Positions 1-9,088 of a stretch of 52,525 nucleotides of DNA are shown piece by piece; the stretch's first letter is position 1; each line of letters starts with the position of its first letter. The position numbers and the translations under genes were made by a program. Origin of the DNA: Candidatus Termititenax persephonae (lineage in GTDB: Bacteria > Margulisbacteria > Termititenacia > Termititenacales > Termititenacaceae); the NCBI GenBank assembly GCA_003864475.1, contig BGZO01000006.1, forward strand, positions 1 through 52,525, in the 5' to 3' direction. The notes beneath the pieces were generated by a model that saw only the letters and a program-made list of their open reading frames with translations, was not told the origin of the DNA and made no database searches.

Positions 1-183
1 AATGTTGTTATACTTCTGCATAAGGGAGAACTCCTTGCGGTTGTGGTTAACTTTAAGGATTCTCCCCCAGGCTCAGCCTTCGATGCAATCTCTCCACCGC
101 TTTGAAGTATTCCTCCCCCATCCCTCTCAATTTCCTCAGGGGGGTACCATGTCTCGTGCCCGCACATTTGCCGTATTATTTCT

Positions 184-411
184 ATGCAATTATATGACGC
201 TAAGTTACGATATAATTGCCTAGGAGGCTTTACAATAGCAGCAACGCCGACGCTTGAGGGAGATGACGCAAAAAGATTTTACGAGGAAATGGCTGAAAAT
301 GAGAAAAAGAAAATGTCTAACGAGGAATTCGAAAGTATTACAAATGATGCCAGAGAAATTCTAAACGCAAATCCGCAAATAAAAAGGATGTTCGGCATCA
401 ATGTCATATAA
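184..411 (+). CDS. Small putative antitoxin-like protein upstream of a GNAT toxin-like gene; exact start uncertain
   Basis: 75-aa acidic/helical ORF overlapping the downstream GNAT ORF by 11 bp; arrangement typical of GNAT-type toxin-antitoxin modules. Confidence 0.45.
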   Translation: MQLYDAKLRYNCLGGFTIAATPTLEGDDAKRFYEEMAENEKKKMSNEEFESITNDAREILNANPQIKRMFGINVI

Positions 412-955
412 CATAAAGGCGCTTGAAACTGGCGACAAATACGAATTTGATTGTGGTGATTCGGATCTGAACGAATTTTTTCACAAAGATGCATTACCGC
501 ATAAACGCGACTTGATTGGTGTAACGTACTTCATGTACGAAGAAGGCAAAGATACAGCAGCGGCCTTTTTTACTGTAATGAATGATGTTGTAAAAACAGC
601 GAAACTTAGAAACGACGAAGTAGTCGCTCAAAAACTCTATAAATTTTATCCGGCTGTTAAAATTGGTCGTTTTGGTGTTGATAAAAAATATCAGCGGCAG
701 CGTATCGGTGTAAAAGTAATGAACTCTATAAAATATTTATTTACATACGAAAATAAAACTGGTTGTCGATTTTTGACTCTTGATGCCTATAATAAACTGG
801 AGGTTTTAGCCTTTTATCAAAAATGCGGGTTTACGTTTTTTACAAATGATGCGGATCGCCGCACCCGCGCTATGAAATACGACTTGAAATTTTACAGCGA
901 CGAACTGAACGTGCGCTTGCAAGCCACGGGCGGTAGCACATACTCAAACAGATAA
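401..955 (+). CDS. GNAT-family N-acetyltransferase (possible TacT-like toxin)
   Basis: Translation contains GRFGVDKKYQRQRIGVKVM (acetyl-CoA loop region) and LAFYQKCGFTFF typical of GNAT C-termini. Confidence 0.75.
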   Translation: MSYNIKALETGDKYEFDCGDSDLNEFFHKDALPHKRDLIGVTYFMYEEGKDTAAAFFTVMNDVVKTAKLRNDEVVAQKLYKFYPAVKIGRFGVDKKYQRQRIGVKVMNSIKYLFTYENKTGCRFLTLDAYNKLEVLAFYQKCGFTFFTNDADRRTRAMKYDLKFYSDELNVRLQATGGSTYSNR

Positions 956-1001
956 ATATGACACAGCCTCCGCCCGGACAAAGAAAGTCCACCCACTGGC
1001 G

Positions 1002-1145
1002 ACCAGCGCACGGAGTGCGACTGCGCCTGGAATACCTAGCAGGCGCAGAAGTCCCAGCGAGCAACCAGCGCACGGAGTGCGACTGCGCCTGGAATACCTA
1101 GCAGGCGCAGAAGTCCCAGCGAGCAACCAGCGAGCGGAGTGCGAC
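1002..1145. repeat. 62-bp tandem repeat: two identical copies plus a partial third, with internal hairpins
   Basis: Copies start at 1002, 1064 and 1126; each full copy contains CGCAC-GGA-GTGCG and CTGCGCCTG-N10-CAGGCGCAG inverted repeats. Confidence 0.9.
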
Positions 1146-1328
1146 CGAGGGCGAAATTCCTTGCGCGGCGCGTCGAACTTAACAAGCGGAGCGAAGTTAA
1201 GTGAGGCTCACAAGCACGGAACGTGCGACGTGTGGAAGTCCCAGCAGCCAACCGGGCTGCGGAGTGCCGCCTAAGTTATTGGCAAAACAGGTCGTCCATA
1301 ACTTTTAGTGTTAGAATATTTATCATTT

Positions 1329-2363
1329 ATGAAAAAGCTGTTGTTGGGGTTGTTCTGTTGTCTGTCTGCGGGGCTGCCCGCTGTCGAACATGGCGGGCAG
1401 TTGACGTTCTGGCACAGAGAAACGACCGCTGGTCAGCCCAATCAACTTGGTGTGCGCTATTTGCCGGATTTTTTCTGGGACAAGCCGTTGCCTTTTCTGA
1501 CCGATGCGGATATCGCGCTCAATATTTACAATTTTACGGGCGGCGAACAGGACTGGAAGTTTTACCGTTTCTGGACGCGTTACACTGCCGAGCAATGGGA
1601 AGTCCGCGTTGGTCTGCAGAAAATCAATTTCGGCTCGGCCACGCTTTTCCGTCCGTTGCAATGGTTTGATACCATTGACCCGCTTGACCCGCTGGGCTTC
1701 ACGGAAAGCGTCAAAGGTCTGTTGGTGCGGTATTACCTGCCCAACAACGCCAATTTTTGGCTGTGGGGTCTTTACGGCAATGAGGAGCTGAAAGGCTCGG
1801 AAATAATTCCGACTAAAAAACAGGATTTAGAGTTCGGTGGACGTTTGCAGCTGCCGCTATTCAACGGCGAGGCCGGACTGACCTATCATCAACGCCGTTT
1901 GGATTTTGGCAGAAGTCCGACTTTTTCTATATTGTCCGACGAGATAGCGCCGGAGCGGCGCGTCGGTCTGGACGGCAAATGGGACCTCGGCCTTGGCGTG
2001 TGGCTGGAGGCGGCCAAGATAGAGCAGGAGACGGCAAGCGCGGAGCAGATGCCCAAAGAGCAGTTCCTGACCACCATCGGTGCGGACTATACTTTTGCCA
2101 TCGGCAATGGCCTGCACATTTTGCTGGAAAAATTCAATCAAGACAGCCCGGCGGAAAAATATAATAGGCAGATGTATGGGCTGTTGATTGACTATCCACT
2201 AGACCTCTATGATAAACTGATTTGCCTGCGTCAGTTTAATGCGGATGGCGGAGTGTCGCAGTTAAGTTGGCAGAGGGTCTATGATGATTTGGTTTTGCAG
2301 GTCTCGGTGGCTCAGCAGGAAAAAAATAACAGCTGGCAGGTCAACGCGACCTATAATTATTAG
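1329..2363 (+). CDS. Putative outer-membrane beta-barrel protein
   Basis: N-terminal signal-like MKKLLLGLFCCLSAGLPA, alternating aromatic/hydrophobic strands, C-terminal strand WQVNATYNY; sits directly upstream of an ABC transporter operon. Confidence 0.55.
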   Translation: MKKLLLGLFCCLSAGLPAVEHGGQLTFWHRETTAGQPNQLGVRYLPDFFWDKPLPFLTDADIALNIYNFTGGEQDWKFYRFWTRYTAEQWEVRVGLQKINFGSATLFRPLQWFDTIDPLDPLGFTESVKGLLVRYYLPNNANFWLWGLYGNEELKGSEIIPTKKQDLEFGGRLQLPLFNGEAGLTYHQRRLDFGRSPTFSILSDEIAPERRVGLDGKWDLGLGVWLEAAKIEQETASAEQMPKEQFLTTIGADYTFAIGNGLHILLEKFNQDSPAEKYNRQMYGLLIDYPLDLYDKLICLRQFNADGGVSQLSWQRVYDDLVLQVSVAQQEKNNSWQVNATYNY

Positions 2364-2372
2364 GGGGACAAG

Positions 2373-3059
2373 ATGACCATCATCAGAATAGAAAACCTGA
2401 CGCGCAGTTATCAAATGGGGTCGACAACGCTCAACGCCTTGGACAATGTTTCGCTGACTTTTGCGACAGGCGAATTCAGCGGCTTGATTGGTCCCAGCGG
2501 TTCGGGTAAAACCACGCTGCTCAATATCATCGGCTCGCTGGACTTGCCGACCAGCGGCAGCGCGGAAGTCTTGGGCAAAAAAATCGAAACCCTCACGCCG
2601 AGACAGGCGGCGGCTCTGCGCAATTATGAGATTGGCTTTATTTTTCAGACTTTCAACCTGTTGCCGGTTTATACTATCTACGAAAATATTGAGTTCCCAC
2701 TTCTCTTGCAAAAACAGTTGAAGCCGCCGCAGCGCCGTGCCATGGTCAAGCAGGCGCTGGAGTGGGTGGGCTTGGCGGACCGGGCGGCCTCTCTGCCCAA
2801 GCAATTATCGGGCGGGCAATGCCAGCGTGTTGCTATCGCCCGGGCTATTGTCAAAAAACCACGGCTGGTGCTGGCGGACGAGCCGACCGCCAATCTCGAC
2901 GCGCAAAATTCCGCCAATATCATGGAGATAATGCTGAGGCTCAATCAAGAATTAAACACAACTTTTATTTTCTCCACGCACGACGAGAAAGTTATCCGGC
3001 ATCTGCGCCGTAAGATTAAGCTGGCGGACGGACGGGTCGTCGGCGGCGAGAGTATTTAA
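2373..3059 (+). CDS. ABC transporter ATP-binding protein (LolD/MacB-type)
   Basis: Walker A GPSGSGKT, signature [14 protein letters not shown], Walker [13 protein letters not shown]. Confidence 0.92.
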   Translation: MTIIRIENLTRSYQMGSTTLNALDNVSLTFATGEFSGLIGPSGSGKTTLLNIIGSLDLPTSGSAEVLGKKIETLTPRQAAALRNYEIGFIFQTFNLLPVYTIYENIEFPLLLQKQLKPPQRRAMVKQALEWVGLADRAASLPKQLSGGQCQRVAIARAIVKKPRLVLADEPTANLDAQNSANIMEIMLRLNQELNTTFIFSTHDEKVIRHLRRKIKLADGRVVGGESI

Positions 3060-3061
3060 TT

Positions 3062-4246
3062 ATGCCGGTGTTAAAACTAGCCCTGCGTAATCTGCTCGGC
3101 GCGGGTCTGCGTTCTTGGCTTAATATTTTTATTTTGTCGGTGTCTTTCGTCATCATCATCGGCTGCCAAGGTTTATACAAGGGCATGGGTCAGCAAATGG
3201 AACGCCACTCCATCGACAGTTATTTTGGCGGCGGACAGTATTGGCAGGTCAATTATGACCCTTTTGACGTGCTGACGCTGGACGACGCGCAGGGGCGTGT
3301 GCCGCCCGTCCTGCAAAAAATGATTGACGAGGGCAAGGCTTTGCCGCTGCTCAAAAGGCAGGCGACGCTCTATCCGCGCAACCGGGTGCTGAATATCACG
3401 CTCAACGGCATTCAGCTTGACCAGACCGTGCTGGATATTCCGACTGCGCTGTTGCGGGATGCCGACGCGGCGATTCCCGCGCTGATTGGCGACGCGATGG
3501 CCAAAAGCACGGGATTGCGCCAAGGCGACACGGTGGTTCTGCGCTGGCGGGACGCGCACGGGACTTATGATGCTGAGGAGATTTATATTGCGGCGGTGCT
3601 GAATACGCCTGTGGGTGAGATTGACGGCGGCCAGGTCTGGATTCCGCTTGACCGTATGCAAAAAATGACTGGCTTGCCCGGCGCGGCCACGCTGATTGTC
3701 GTGGCTCGGGGCGGCAATCCTCAGCCGCTCGGCGGAGAGGCGGGGCAGGACTGGGTGCTTAAAGATTTGGCTTTTTTGCTGGCGGACACGCGCGGCATGA
3801 TGGCCTCGCAATATGTCGAGGGCGGTGTTATGTACGCGGTGTTTTTGTTCTTGGCGATGCTGGGGATTTTTGACACGCAGATACTGGCCATTTACCGCCG
3901 CGTCAAGGAGATGGGGACGCTGTTGGCGCTCGGCACGACCAAGTCCGACCTGGTTTGGATTTTTACGCTGGAAGGGACGTTGCATTCTGTCTTGGCCGCC
4001 GCGCTGGCCTTTGTTTACGGCACGCCGTTGCTGTTGTGGTTTGCGCGGGTAGGCTTTGTCTTGGGCGATAGTTACGACCAGCTGGGTTTTGCGCTGGGCA
4101 AGGCAATTTATCCGATATACACGCCGGGCATTGTGGCCGGCACAACGGTATTTATTATCGCCTTGACGGCCTTGGTCAGCTATCTGCCCTGCCGCCGCAT
4201 CGCCAAGCTGACCCCGACCGAGGCTCTGCGGGGGAAAATCACATGA
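3062..4246 (+). CDS. ABC transporter permease, FtsX/MacB-like
   Basis: N-terminal TM, large extracytoplasmic domain, three C-terminal TM segments; follows the ATPase gene. Confidence 0.82.
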   Translation: MPVLKLALRNLLGAGLRSWLNIFILSVSFVIIIGCQGLYKGMGQQMERHSIDSYFGGGQYWQVNYDPFDVLTLDDAQGRVPPVLQKMIDEGKALPLLKRQATLYPRNRVLNITLNGIQLDQTVLDIPTALLRDADAAIPALIGDAMAKSTGLRQGDTVVLRWRDAHGTYDAEEIYIAAVLNTPVGEIDGGQVWIPLDRMQKMTGLPGAATLIVVARGGNPQPLGGEAGQDWVLKDLAFLLADTRGMMASQYVEGGVMYAVFLFLAMLGIFDTQILAIYRRVKEMGTLLALGTTKSDLVWIFTLEGTLHSVLAAALAFVYGTPLLLWFARVGFVLGDSYDQLGFALGKAIYPIYTPGIVAGTTVFIIALTALVSYLPCRRIAKLTPTEALRGKIT

Positions 4247-5514
4247 TAAAATTTTTGCTCCAAGGTCTGTGGCGCGACCGTTCCCGTTCATTTTTCCCGG
4301 TGCTGACCGTGGCGTTTGGTGTGTTCCTGATAGTTTTTCTGGAGGCCTTTTTTAACGGGGCGTTGGACAATATGTACGACACGATGGCGCATCACAACAC
4401 GGGTCATGTCAAAATCATGACCCAAGCTTACGCCGCGGAAGCCGAACAGTCCCCCAATGATTTGGCCTTGCTGGGACTTGCCGAGTGGCTGGAAATCCTG
4501 CGCGCGCAATACCCCGATTTGGTTTGGGTGCCGCGGATTAACTTTGGCGGTTTGCTGGACATTCCCGACCAGTATGGCGAGACGCGCCTGCAGGGGCCGG
4601 CGGCTGGTCTGGCGGTGGATTTGCGCGCGGGCAGTCCGGAACTGGGTTTTCTCAATCTCGAAAAATCCTTGGTGCGCGGGCGGTTGCCGCAAAACCCCGG
4701 TGAGATTTTGCTGGCGGAAGATTTTGCCCAGAAACTGCAAGTTACGCCCGGGGCTACGGTTACACTGCTCGGCTCGACGATGCACGGCAGTATGGCGGTC
4801 AATAATTTTACGCTGTCCGGCACACTGCGTTTTGGCGTGGCGGCAATGGACCGCGGTGCGCTTATCGTGGATTTGCGCGACGCGCAGGATGCTCTGGATA
4901 TGCAGGATGCCTCCGGTGTGATTTTGGGTTTTTTTGCGGACGACGCTTATGACGCGGCGCAGGCCGAGAAGCTGACCGCCGCTTTTAACGCCCGCTTCCG
5001 GCAAGCCGCTGACGAGTTCAGTCCGGTCATGCGGACGCTGGTTGAGGACAGCGGCATGGCGAGTTATTTTGAGATGGCCAGCGTTACAATGTTTTTACTG
5101 GCTCTGGTTTTTGTGGCAGTCATGGCCCTCGTCCTTTGGAATGCGGGGCTGATTGGCGGACTGCGCCGCTATGGCGAGATGGGTGTGCGGCTGGCCATCG
5201 GTGAAAGCAAAAGACATATTTACTTCAGCCTGCTGGGCGAGGCGGCCTTGATAGGTATTGGCGGTTCGCTTATTGGCACGTGCTTTGGTCTCCTGCTGGC
5301 TTATTGGCTGCAGTATCACGGGCTAGACTACGGCGCGGTCTTTAAAAATTCGACATTGATGGTTGAAAATGTCTTACGCGCACGGGTTACGCCGAGCTGT
5401 TATGTGGTCGGTTTTTTTCCCGGAGTGCTGGCGACCTTTATCGGCAACGCGCTGGCGGGTCTCGGTATTTTCCGGCGGCAGACGGCGCAATTATTCAAAG
5501 AATTGGAAGCGTAG
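4243..5514 (+). CDS. ABC transporter permease, FtsX/MacB-like (second subunit)
   Basis: Overlaps the previous permease by 4 bp; same topology; GGLRRYGEMGVRLAIGESKRHIYF motif typical of FtsX domains. Confidence 0.82.
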   Translation: MIKFLLQGLWRDRSRSFFPVLTVAFGVFLIVFLEAFFNGALDNMYDTMAHHNTGHVKIMTQAYAAEAEQSPNDLALLGLAEWLEILRAQYPDLVWVPRINFGGLLDIPDQYGETRLQGPAAGLAVDLRAGSPELGFLNLEKSLVRGRLPQNPGEILLAEDFAQKLQVTPGATVTLLGSTMHGSMAVNNFTLSGTLRFGVAAMDRGALIVDLRDAQDALDMQDASGVILGFFADDAYDAAQAEKLTAAFNARFRQAADEFSPVMRTLVEDSGMASYFEMASVTMFLLALVFVAVMALVLWNAGLIGGLRRYGEMGVRLAIGESKRHIYFSLLGEAALIGIGGSLIGTCFGLLLAYWLQYHGLDYGAVFKNSTLMVENVLRARVTPSCYVVGFFPGVLATFIGNALAGLGIFRRQTAQLFKELEA

Positions 5515-5546
5515 AAAAACACTAGATTGCTTGCGGCAAAGATATT

Positions 5547-5561
5547 TACCCCGTCGGGGTA
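5547..5561. terminator. Intergenic hairpin TACCCCG-T-CGGGGTA after the ABC operon (terminator or other RNA stem)
   Basis: Perfect inverted repeat between co-directional operons; no long U-tract follows. Confidence 0.4.
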
Positions 5562-5609
5562 TAAAATATTTAGGACAAATCGTGAAAGAATAATTCAGCA
5601 AATTTCTGC

Positions 5610-5638
5610 TTGACAAGCAATTAACACATCTGTATAAT
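5610..5638 (+). promoter_or_regulatory. Consensus sigma70-type promoter TTGACA-17 bp-TATAAT
   Basis: TTGACA at 5610-5615 and TATAAT at 5633-5638, upstream of the 5715 CDS. Confidence 0.85.
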
Positions 5639-5653
5639 GCCGCGCATTATTAA

Positions 5654-5694
5654 ACAAATTTGTATTAATATACTTTAATATTACAAATTTGTAA
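5654..5694. promoter_or_regulatory. Paired palindromic operator candidates ACAAATTTGT
   Basis: ACAAATTTGT at 5654-5663 and 5683-5692 (second extended to TTACAAATTTGTAA), 29 bp apart, just downstream of the consensus promoter. Confidence 0.65.
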
Positions 5695-5714
5695 TAAATC
5701 CAAGGAGGCCGAAA

Positions 5715-6851
5715 ATGAGCAGCGCGAAGGTTGATTTTTTATATTTGAATGAGGAAGATATGCTTAAGGCGGGCGTAACTGACATGGCTGGCTGTGTGGC
5801 GGCGATGGAAGATATGTTTGCCGCCATGGGCGCGGGCGATTATATGATGGGCGGCGCCAATCAAAACTCCCACGGCATCATGCTGGCTTTCCCCGACCAG
5901 CCTGAGCATCCGGGTATGCCCAAGAACGGTCCCGACCGCCGCTTCATGGCGATGCCCGCTTACCTCGGCGGCAAATTTCAAATCGCTGGCATGAAATGGT
6001 ACGGCTCCAATGTCGAAAATAAAGACAAAGGTTTGCCGCGCTCTATTCTGATGGTTTTCTTGACGGACAAAGACACTGGTGCGCCGCTGGCGCTGTTGTC
6101 CGCCAACCTGCTCTCCGCCTGCCGCACTGGAGCTATTCCGGGGGTCGGCGCCAAATGGCTGTCCCGCCCGGACTCTAAGGTGGTCGGCGTGATTGGGCCG
6201 GGCGTGATGAGCAAGACCGCGCTGGATTCTTTTGTGGTGGCGCGTCCCGGGATTGACACTGTGCAGATTTGTGGGCGTAGCCAGCGGGGCATTGATTCTT
6301 TTGCCGCGTATGTTCGGGAAAAACAGCCGCAGATTAAAAACATCAAAGTGGCCAAAACTTTTGCGGAGGCGGTGGACGGCGCGGATATTATCAGCGTGGC
6401 GACTTCTAGCCCGCTTAAGGTTGAAGACTACCCCTATCTTGAGGAAAAGTGGCTGAAACCGGGCGCGCTCTTGACCCTGCCTGGCTCAATCCGTCTGGAC
6501 GATGATTTTCTGCTCAAGCGCGCCGGCCTGGTCGTGGACAATTGGAAGCTTTACGAGGCGTGGGGAGAAGAAATACCTTATCCGGTTTACGCCAACGGTA
6601 TTCCTCTGCTGGGCGCACATTTGATTGATTTGTTCCATGACAAAAAAATTGAGCGCAGCCAGATTCGCGATATTGGCGAGATTATCGCGGGCAAGATTCC
6701 GGCGCGCAAGTCGGCTGAAGAAATTTTGGTCCTGTCGGTTGGCGGCATGCCGACTGAAGATTTGGCGTGGGGGCTGACTGTTTACCAGAACGCGGTCAAG
6801 AAAGGCCTCGGTCAGACCCTCAAACTCTGGGACGTTCCGGCGATGACCTAA
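5715..6851 (+). CDS. Ornithine cyclodeaminase/mu-crystallin family protein (similar to proteins annotated tyramine oxidase subunit B)
   Basis: SANLLSACRTGAIPGVGAKWLSRPDSKVVGVIGPGVMS Rossmann region; RBS aaggagg upstream. Confidence 0.8.
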   Translation: MSSAKVDFLYLNEEDMLKAGVTDMAGCVAAMEDMFAAMGAGDYMMGGANQNSHGIMLAFPDQPEHPGMPKNGPDRRFMAMPAYLGGKFQIAGMKWYGSNVENKDKGLPRSILMVFLTDKDTGAPLALLSANLLSACRTGAIPGVGAKWLSRPDSKVVGVIGPGVMSKTALDSFVVARPGIDTVQICGRSQRGIDSFAAYVREKQPQIKNIKVAKTFAEAVDGADIISVATSSPLKVEDYPYLEEKWLKPGALLTLPGSIRLDDDFLLKRAGLVVDNWKLYEAWGEEIPYPVYANGIPLLGAHLIDLFHDKKIERSQIRDIGEIIAGKIPARKSAEEILVLSVGGMPTEDLAWGLTVYQNAVKKGLGQTLKLWDVPAMT

Positions 6852-6882
6852 GGCATCCAAATAAAAAATTGGCGGCGGCAAG

Positions 6883-7194
6883 ATGACGAGAATAAATGAA
6901 CATCCAATCTTAGGCGTTTACCAAAAAGGCGAGCCAGTGGAGTTTACTTTTGACGGTCAGCCTCTGCGGGGGCGGGCTGGCGAGCCGCTGGCACTGGCTC
7001 TCAAGGCCGCCGGGGTGCTGATTCACCGCTACACCGCCAAGCTGCGCCAACCGCGCGGGATTTTTTGCGCCATCGGCAGATGCACGGACTGCGTGATGAT
7101 TGTGGATGGTCGCCCCAATGTCCGCACTTGCCTAACGCCTCTGGCGGCGGGCATGGACGTGCGGACACAGTACGGCAGGGGAGAAAAACAATGA
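6883..7194 (+). CDS. (2Fe-2S)-binding subunit, HcnA/sarcosine-oxidase-alpha N-terminal type
   Basis: PVEFTFDGQPLRGRAGEPLALALKAAGV... FCAIGRCTDCVMIVDGRPNVRTCLTPL; Cys cluster typical of HcnA-like subunits. Confidence 0.82.
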   Translation: MTRINEHPILGVYQKGEPVEFTFDGQPLRGRAGEPLALALKAAGVLIHRYTAKLRQPRGIFCAIGRCTDCVMIVDGRPNVRTCLTPLAAGMDVRTQYGRGEKQ

Positions 7195-8768
7195 AGCGGT
7201 ATGATGTGCTGGTGGTTGGTGCGGGTCCGGCTGGCTTGTCCGCCGCGGTGGAGGCCGCCCGGCTGGGTTTGCGGGTCGCGGTCTATGATGAGAATGCCAG
7301 ACCCGGCGGTCAGCTTTTCAAGCAGATTCACAAATTTTTCGGCTCCCGAGAACATAAAGCGAAAATCCGCGGCAATAAAATCGGCGAGGAACTTTTGCAG
7401 GAAGCCGCCGCCGCCGGGGTAGAGGTCATGCTCAACGCGGCGGTCATCGGTGTTTTTGCGGAAAAAGAAGTGGCTGTCCGCGTGAATGAACAAATTCTGT
7501 GCCGCCAAGCCGATGCGCTTATTATCGCGACTGGCGCGAGCGAAAATATGGTTAATTTTCCCGGCTGGACTTTGCCCGGTGTGCTTGGCGCAGGTGCGGC
7601 GCAGACGATGATGAATCTCCACGGGGTCAAACCGGGCGAGCGGATTTTGCTACTGGGCAGCGGCAATGTCGGTTTGGTCGTCAGTTATCAGCTTTTGCAG
7701 GCGGGCTGTGCGGTGGTTGCCGTGGTTGATGCCTTGCCGCGTATTGGCGGCTACGGGGTACACGCCGCCAAAATTGCGCGTTGCGGCGTGCCTTTTTACA
7801 CCTCACACACGATAGTTCGTGCCGAGGGCGTGAACCAGGTAACCGGGGCAGTCATCGGCGAATTGGACAAGGACAGGAAAATTATTCCCGGCTCAGAAAA
7901 ACATTTGGCTGTGGACACGATTTGCCTGGCGGTAGGCCTGTCGCCGCTCTCCCTGCTTTGCGCGCTGGCTGGCTGTGCCATGGAGGACAATCCCGCTAAG
8001 TCCGGCTATGTACCGCTGGTCAATAGATATGGCGAGACTTCGGTCGCGGGTATTTTTGCGGCGGGCGATGTGTCCGGCATTGAGGAAGCCAGTGCGGCGA
8101 TGATTGAGGGGCGGATTGCTGGTCTGGCGGCGGCACAGCGGCTGGGCTTCTTGACCCAAGAAGATTTGGACGCGCGGGTTGCCGTTCAGGAGAGAGCCTT
8201 GGCCAGCCTGCGGCAGGGGATGTTCGCGCCGGGCAGTCGCGGCCAGACTTTTACGGCGACCACCGAGGGTTGCCCGCTTTCACAAAATCTTTTGCGGCAA
8301 GGTTATCTGACGGACACGGAGTTGTCCGCCTATCCCGGTGTGGTTTGGGCTGAAGGCCTGCACCCGATTATCGAATGTACGCAAAATATTCCCTGCAATC
8401 CCTGCCGGGATGCCTGTCCCAAACAGTGCATTACTGTGGGCGCCACGGCGGGACAGATTACCGCATTGCCGATTTTTGACGCGCAAAAAGGTTGCACTGG
8501 TTGCGGTCTGTGCGTCGCCGCTTGTTCTGGTCAGGCGATTTTCTTGGTTGACGAAGAGGCTGGCGAGATTACTCTGCCGTATGAATTTCTGCCACTCCCG
8601 CAAAAAGGTGAGCAGGGCTTGGCGCTCGGACGCTCCGGGCAGGAAATTTGCGCCGCCGAAGTGGTGGACGTGAAGACCGCCAAGGTTTTTGACCAGACTA
8701 ATTTATTGACCATCCGTGTCCCGGTGCAGTACGCGCGGCAAGCGCGTTTTTTTCGGCGGGCGCCATGA
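7191..8768 (+). CDS. FAD-dependent oxidoreductase, HcnB/opine-oxidase A-like, with C-terminal 4Fe-4S ferredoxin-like domain
   Basis: ATG at 7191 overlaps the upstream stop (ATGA). VLVVGAGPAGLSAAVEAARLG dinucleotide fold; C-terminal CNPCRDACPKQC and CTGCGLCVAAC clusters. Confidence 0.85.
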   Translation: MKRYDVLVVGAGPAGLSAAVEAARLGLRVAVYDENARPGGQLFKQIHKFFGSREHKAKIRGNKIGEELLQEAAAAGVEVMLNAAVIGVFAEKEVAVRVNEQILCRQADALIIATGASENMVNFPGWTLPGVLGAGAAQTMMNLHGVKPGERILLLGSGNVGLVVSYQLLQAGCAVVAVVDALPRIGGYGVHAAKIARCGVPFYTSHTIVRAEGVNQVTGAVIGELDKDRKIIPGSEKHLAVDTICLAVGLSPLSLLCALAGCAMEDNPAKSGYVPLVNRYGETSVAGIFAAGDVSGIEEASAAMIEGRIAGLAAAQRLGFLTQEDLDARVAVQERALASLRQGMFAPGSRGQTFTATTEGCPLSQNLLRQGYLTDTELSAYPGVVWAEGLHPIIECTQNIPCNPCRDACPKQCITVGATAGQITALPIFDAQKGCTGCGLCVAACSGQAIFLVDEEAGEITLPYEFLPLPQKGEQGLALGRSGQEICAAEVVDVKTAKVFDQTNLLTIRVPVQYARQARFFRRAP

Positions 8769-9088
8769 TGCTGGAGCGCGGAGATATCGGCGGGTATATT
8801 CCCGCGCCGGATGATGACCTGCTGGTCTGTCGCTGCGAAGAGATTAGCCAGGGCGAAATCCGCCGCGCGATTCACGACGGCTTGTTTACCCTGACCGAAC
8901 TGCGCCGTTTTTTGCGTACGGGCATGGGGTTGTGTCAGGGGCAGACTTGCGGCCGTCTGGTCAAGGCGATTGTGGCCAAGGAGTTGGGCGTGTCTCCCGC
9001 GGAGCTGGAACCGATTACGGCACGTTCGCCTGTGCGCCCCGTGGAGATGCGGGTCTTGGCGCGCAATCAGGAGCAGAAAAATGGTTAA
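8765..9088 (+). CDS. BFD-like (2Fe-2S)-binding domain protein
   Basis: DDLLVCRCEEISQGEIRRAIHDG... LRTGMGLCQGQTCGRLV; C-X-C and C-X4-C pattern of BFD-like domains. Confidence 0.8.
   Translation: MMLERGDIGGYIPAPDDDLLVCRCEEISQGEIRRAIHDGLFTLTELRRFLRTGMGLCQGQTCGRLVKAIVAKELGVSPAELEPITARSPVRPVEMRVLARNQEQKNG

Noticed and set aside
2-223. Plus-strand 73-aa ORF and other open frames at the window edge
   Set aside because: No recognisable motif or RBS; several overlapping frames are open, so coding status cannot be decided from a truncated edge.
1002-1145. Possible CRISPR array
   Set aside because: Repeats are directly adjacent 62-bp units without unique spacers; no cas genes seen.
1223-1669. 148-aa plus-strand ORF overlapping the outer-membrane protein gene
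   Set aside because: Competes with the better-supported signal-peptide ORF at 1329-2363 and has no RBS or motif.
3173-5004. Long antisense ORFs (3173-4291 and 4288-5004, minus strand)
   Set aside because: Shadow ORFs opposite well-supported ABC permease genes; Arg/Gln/His-rich composition typical of GC-rich antisense frames.
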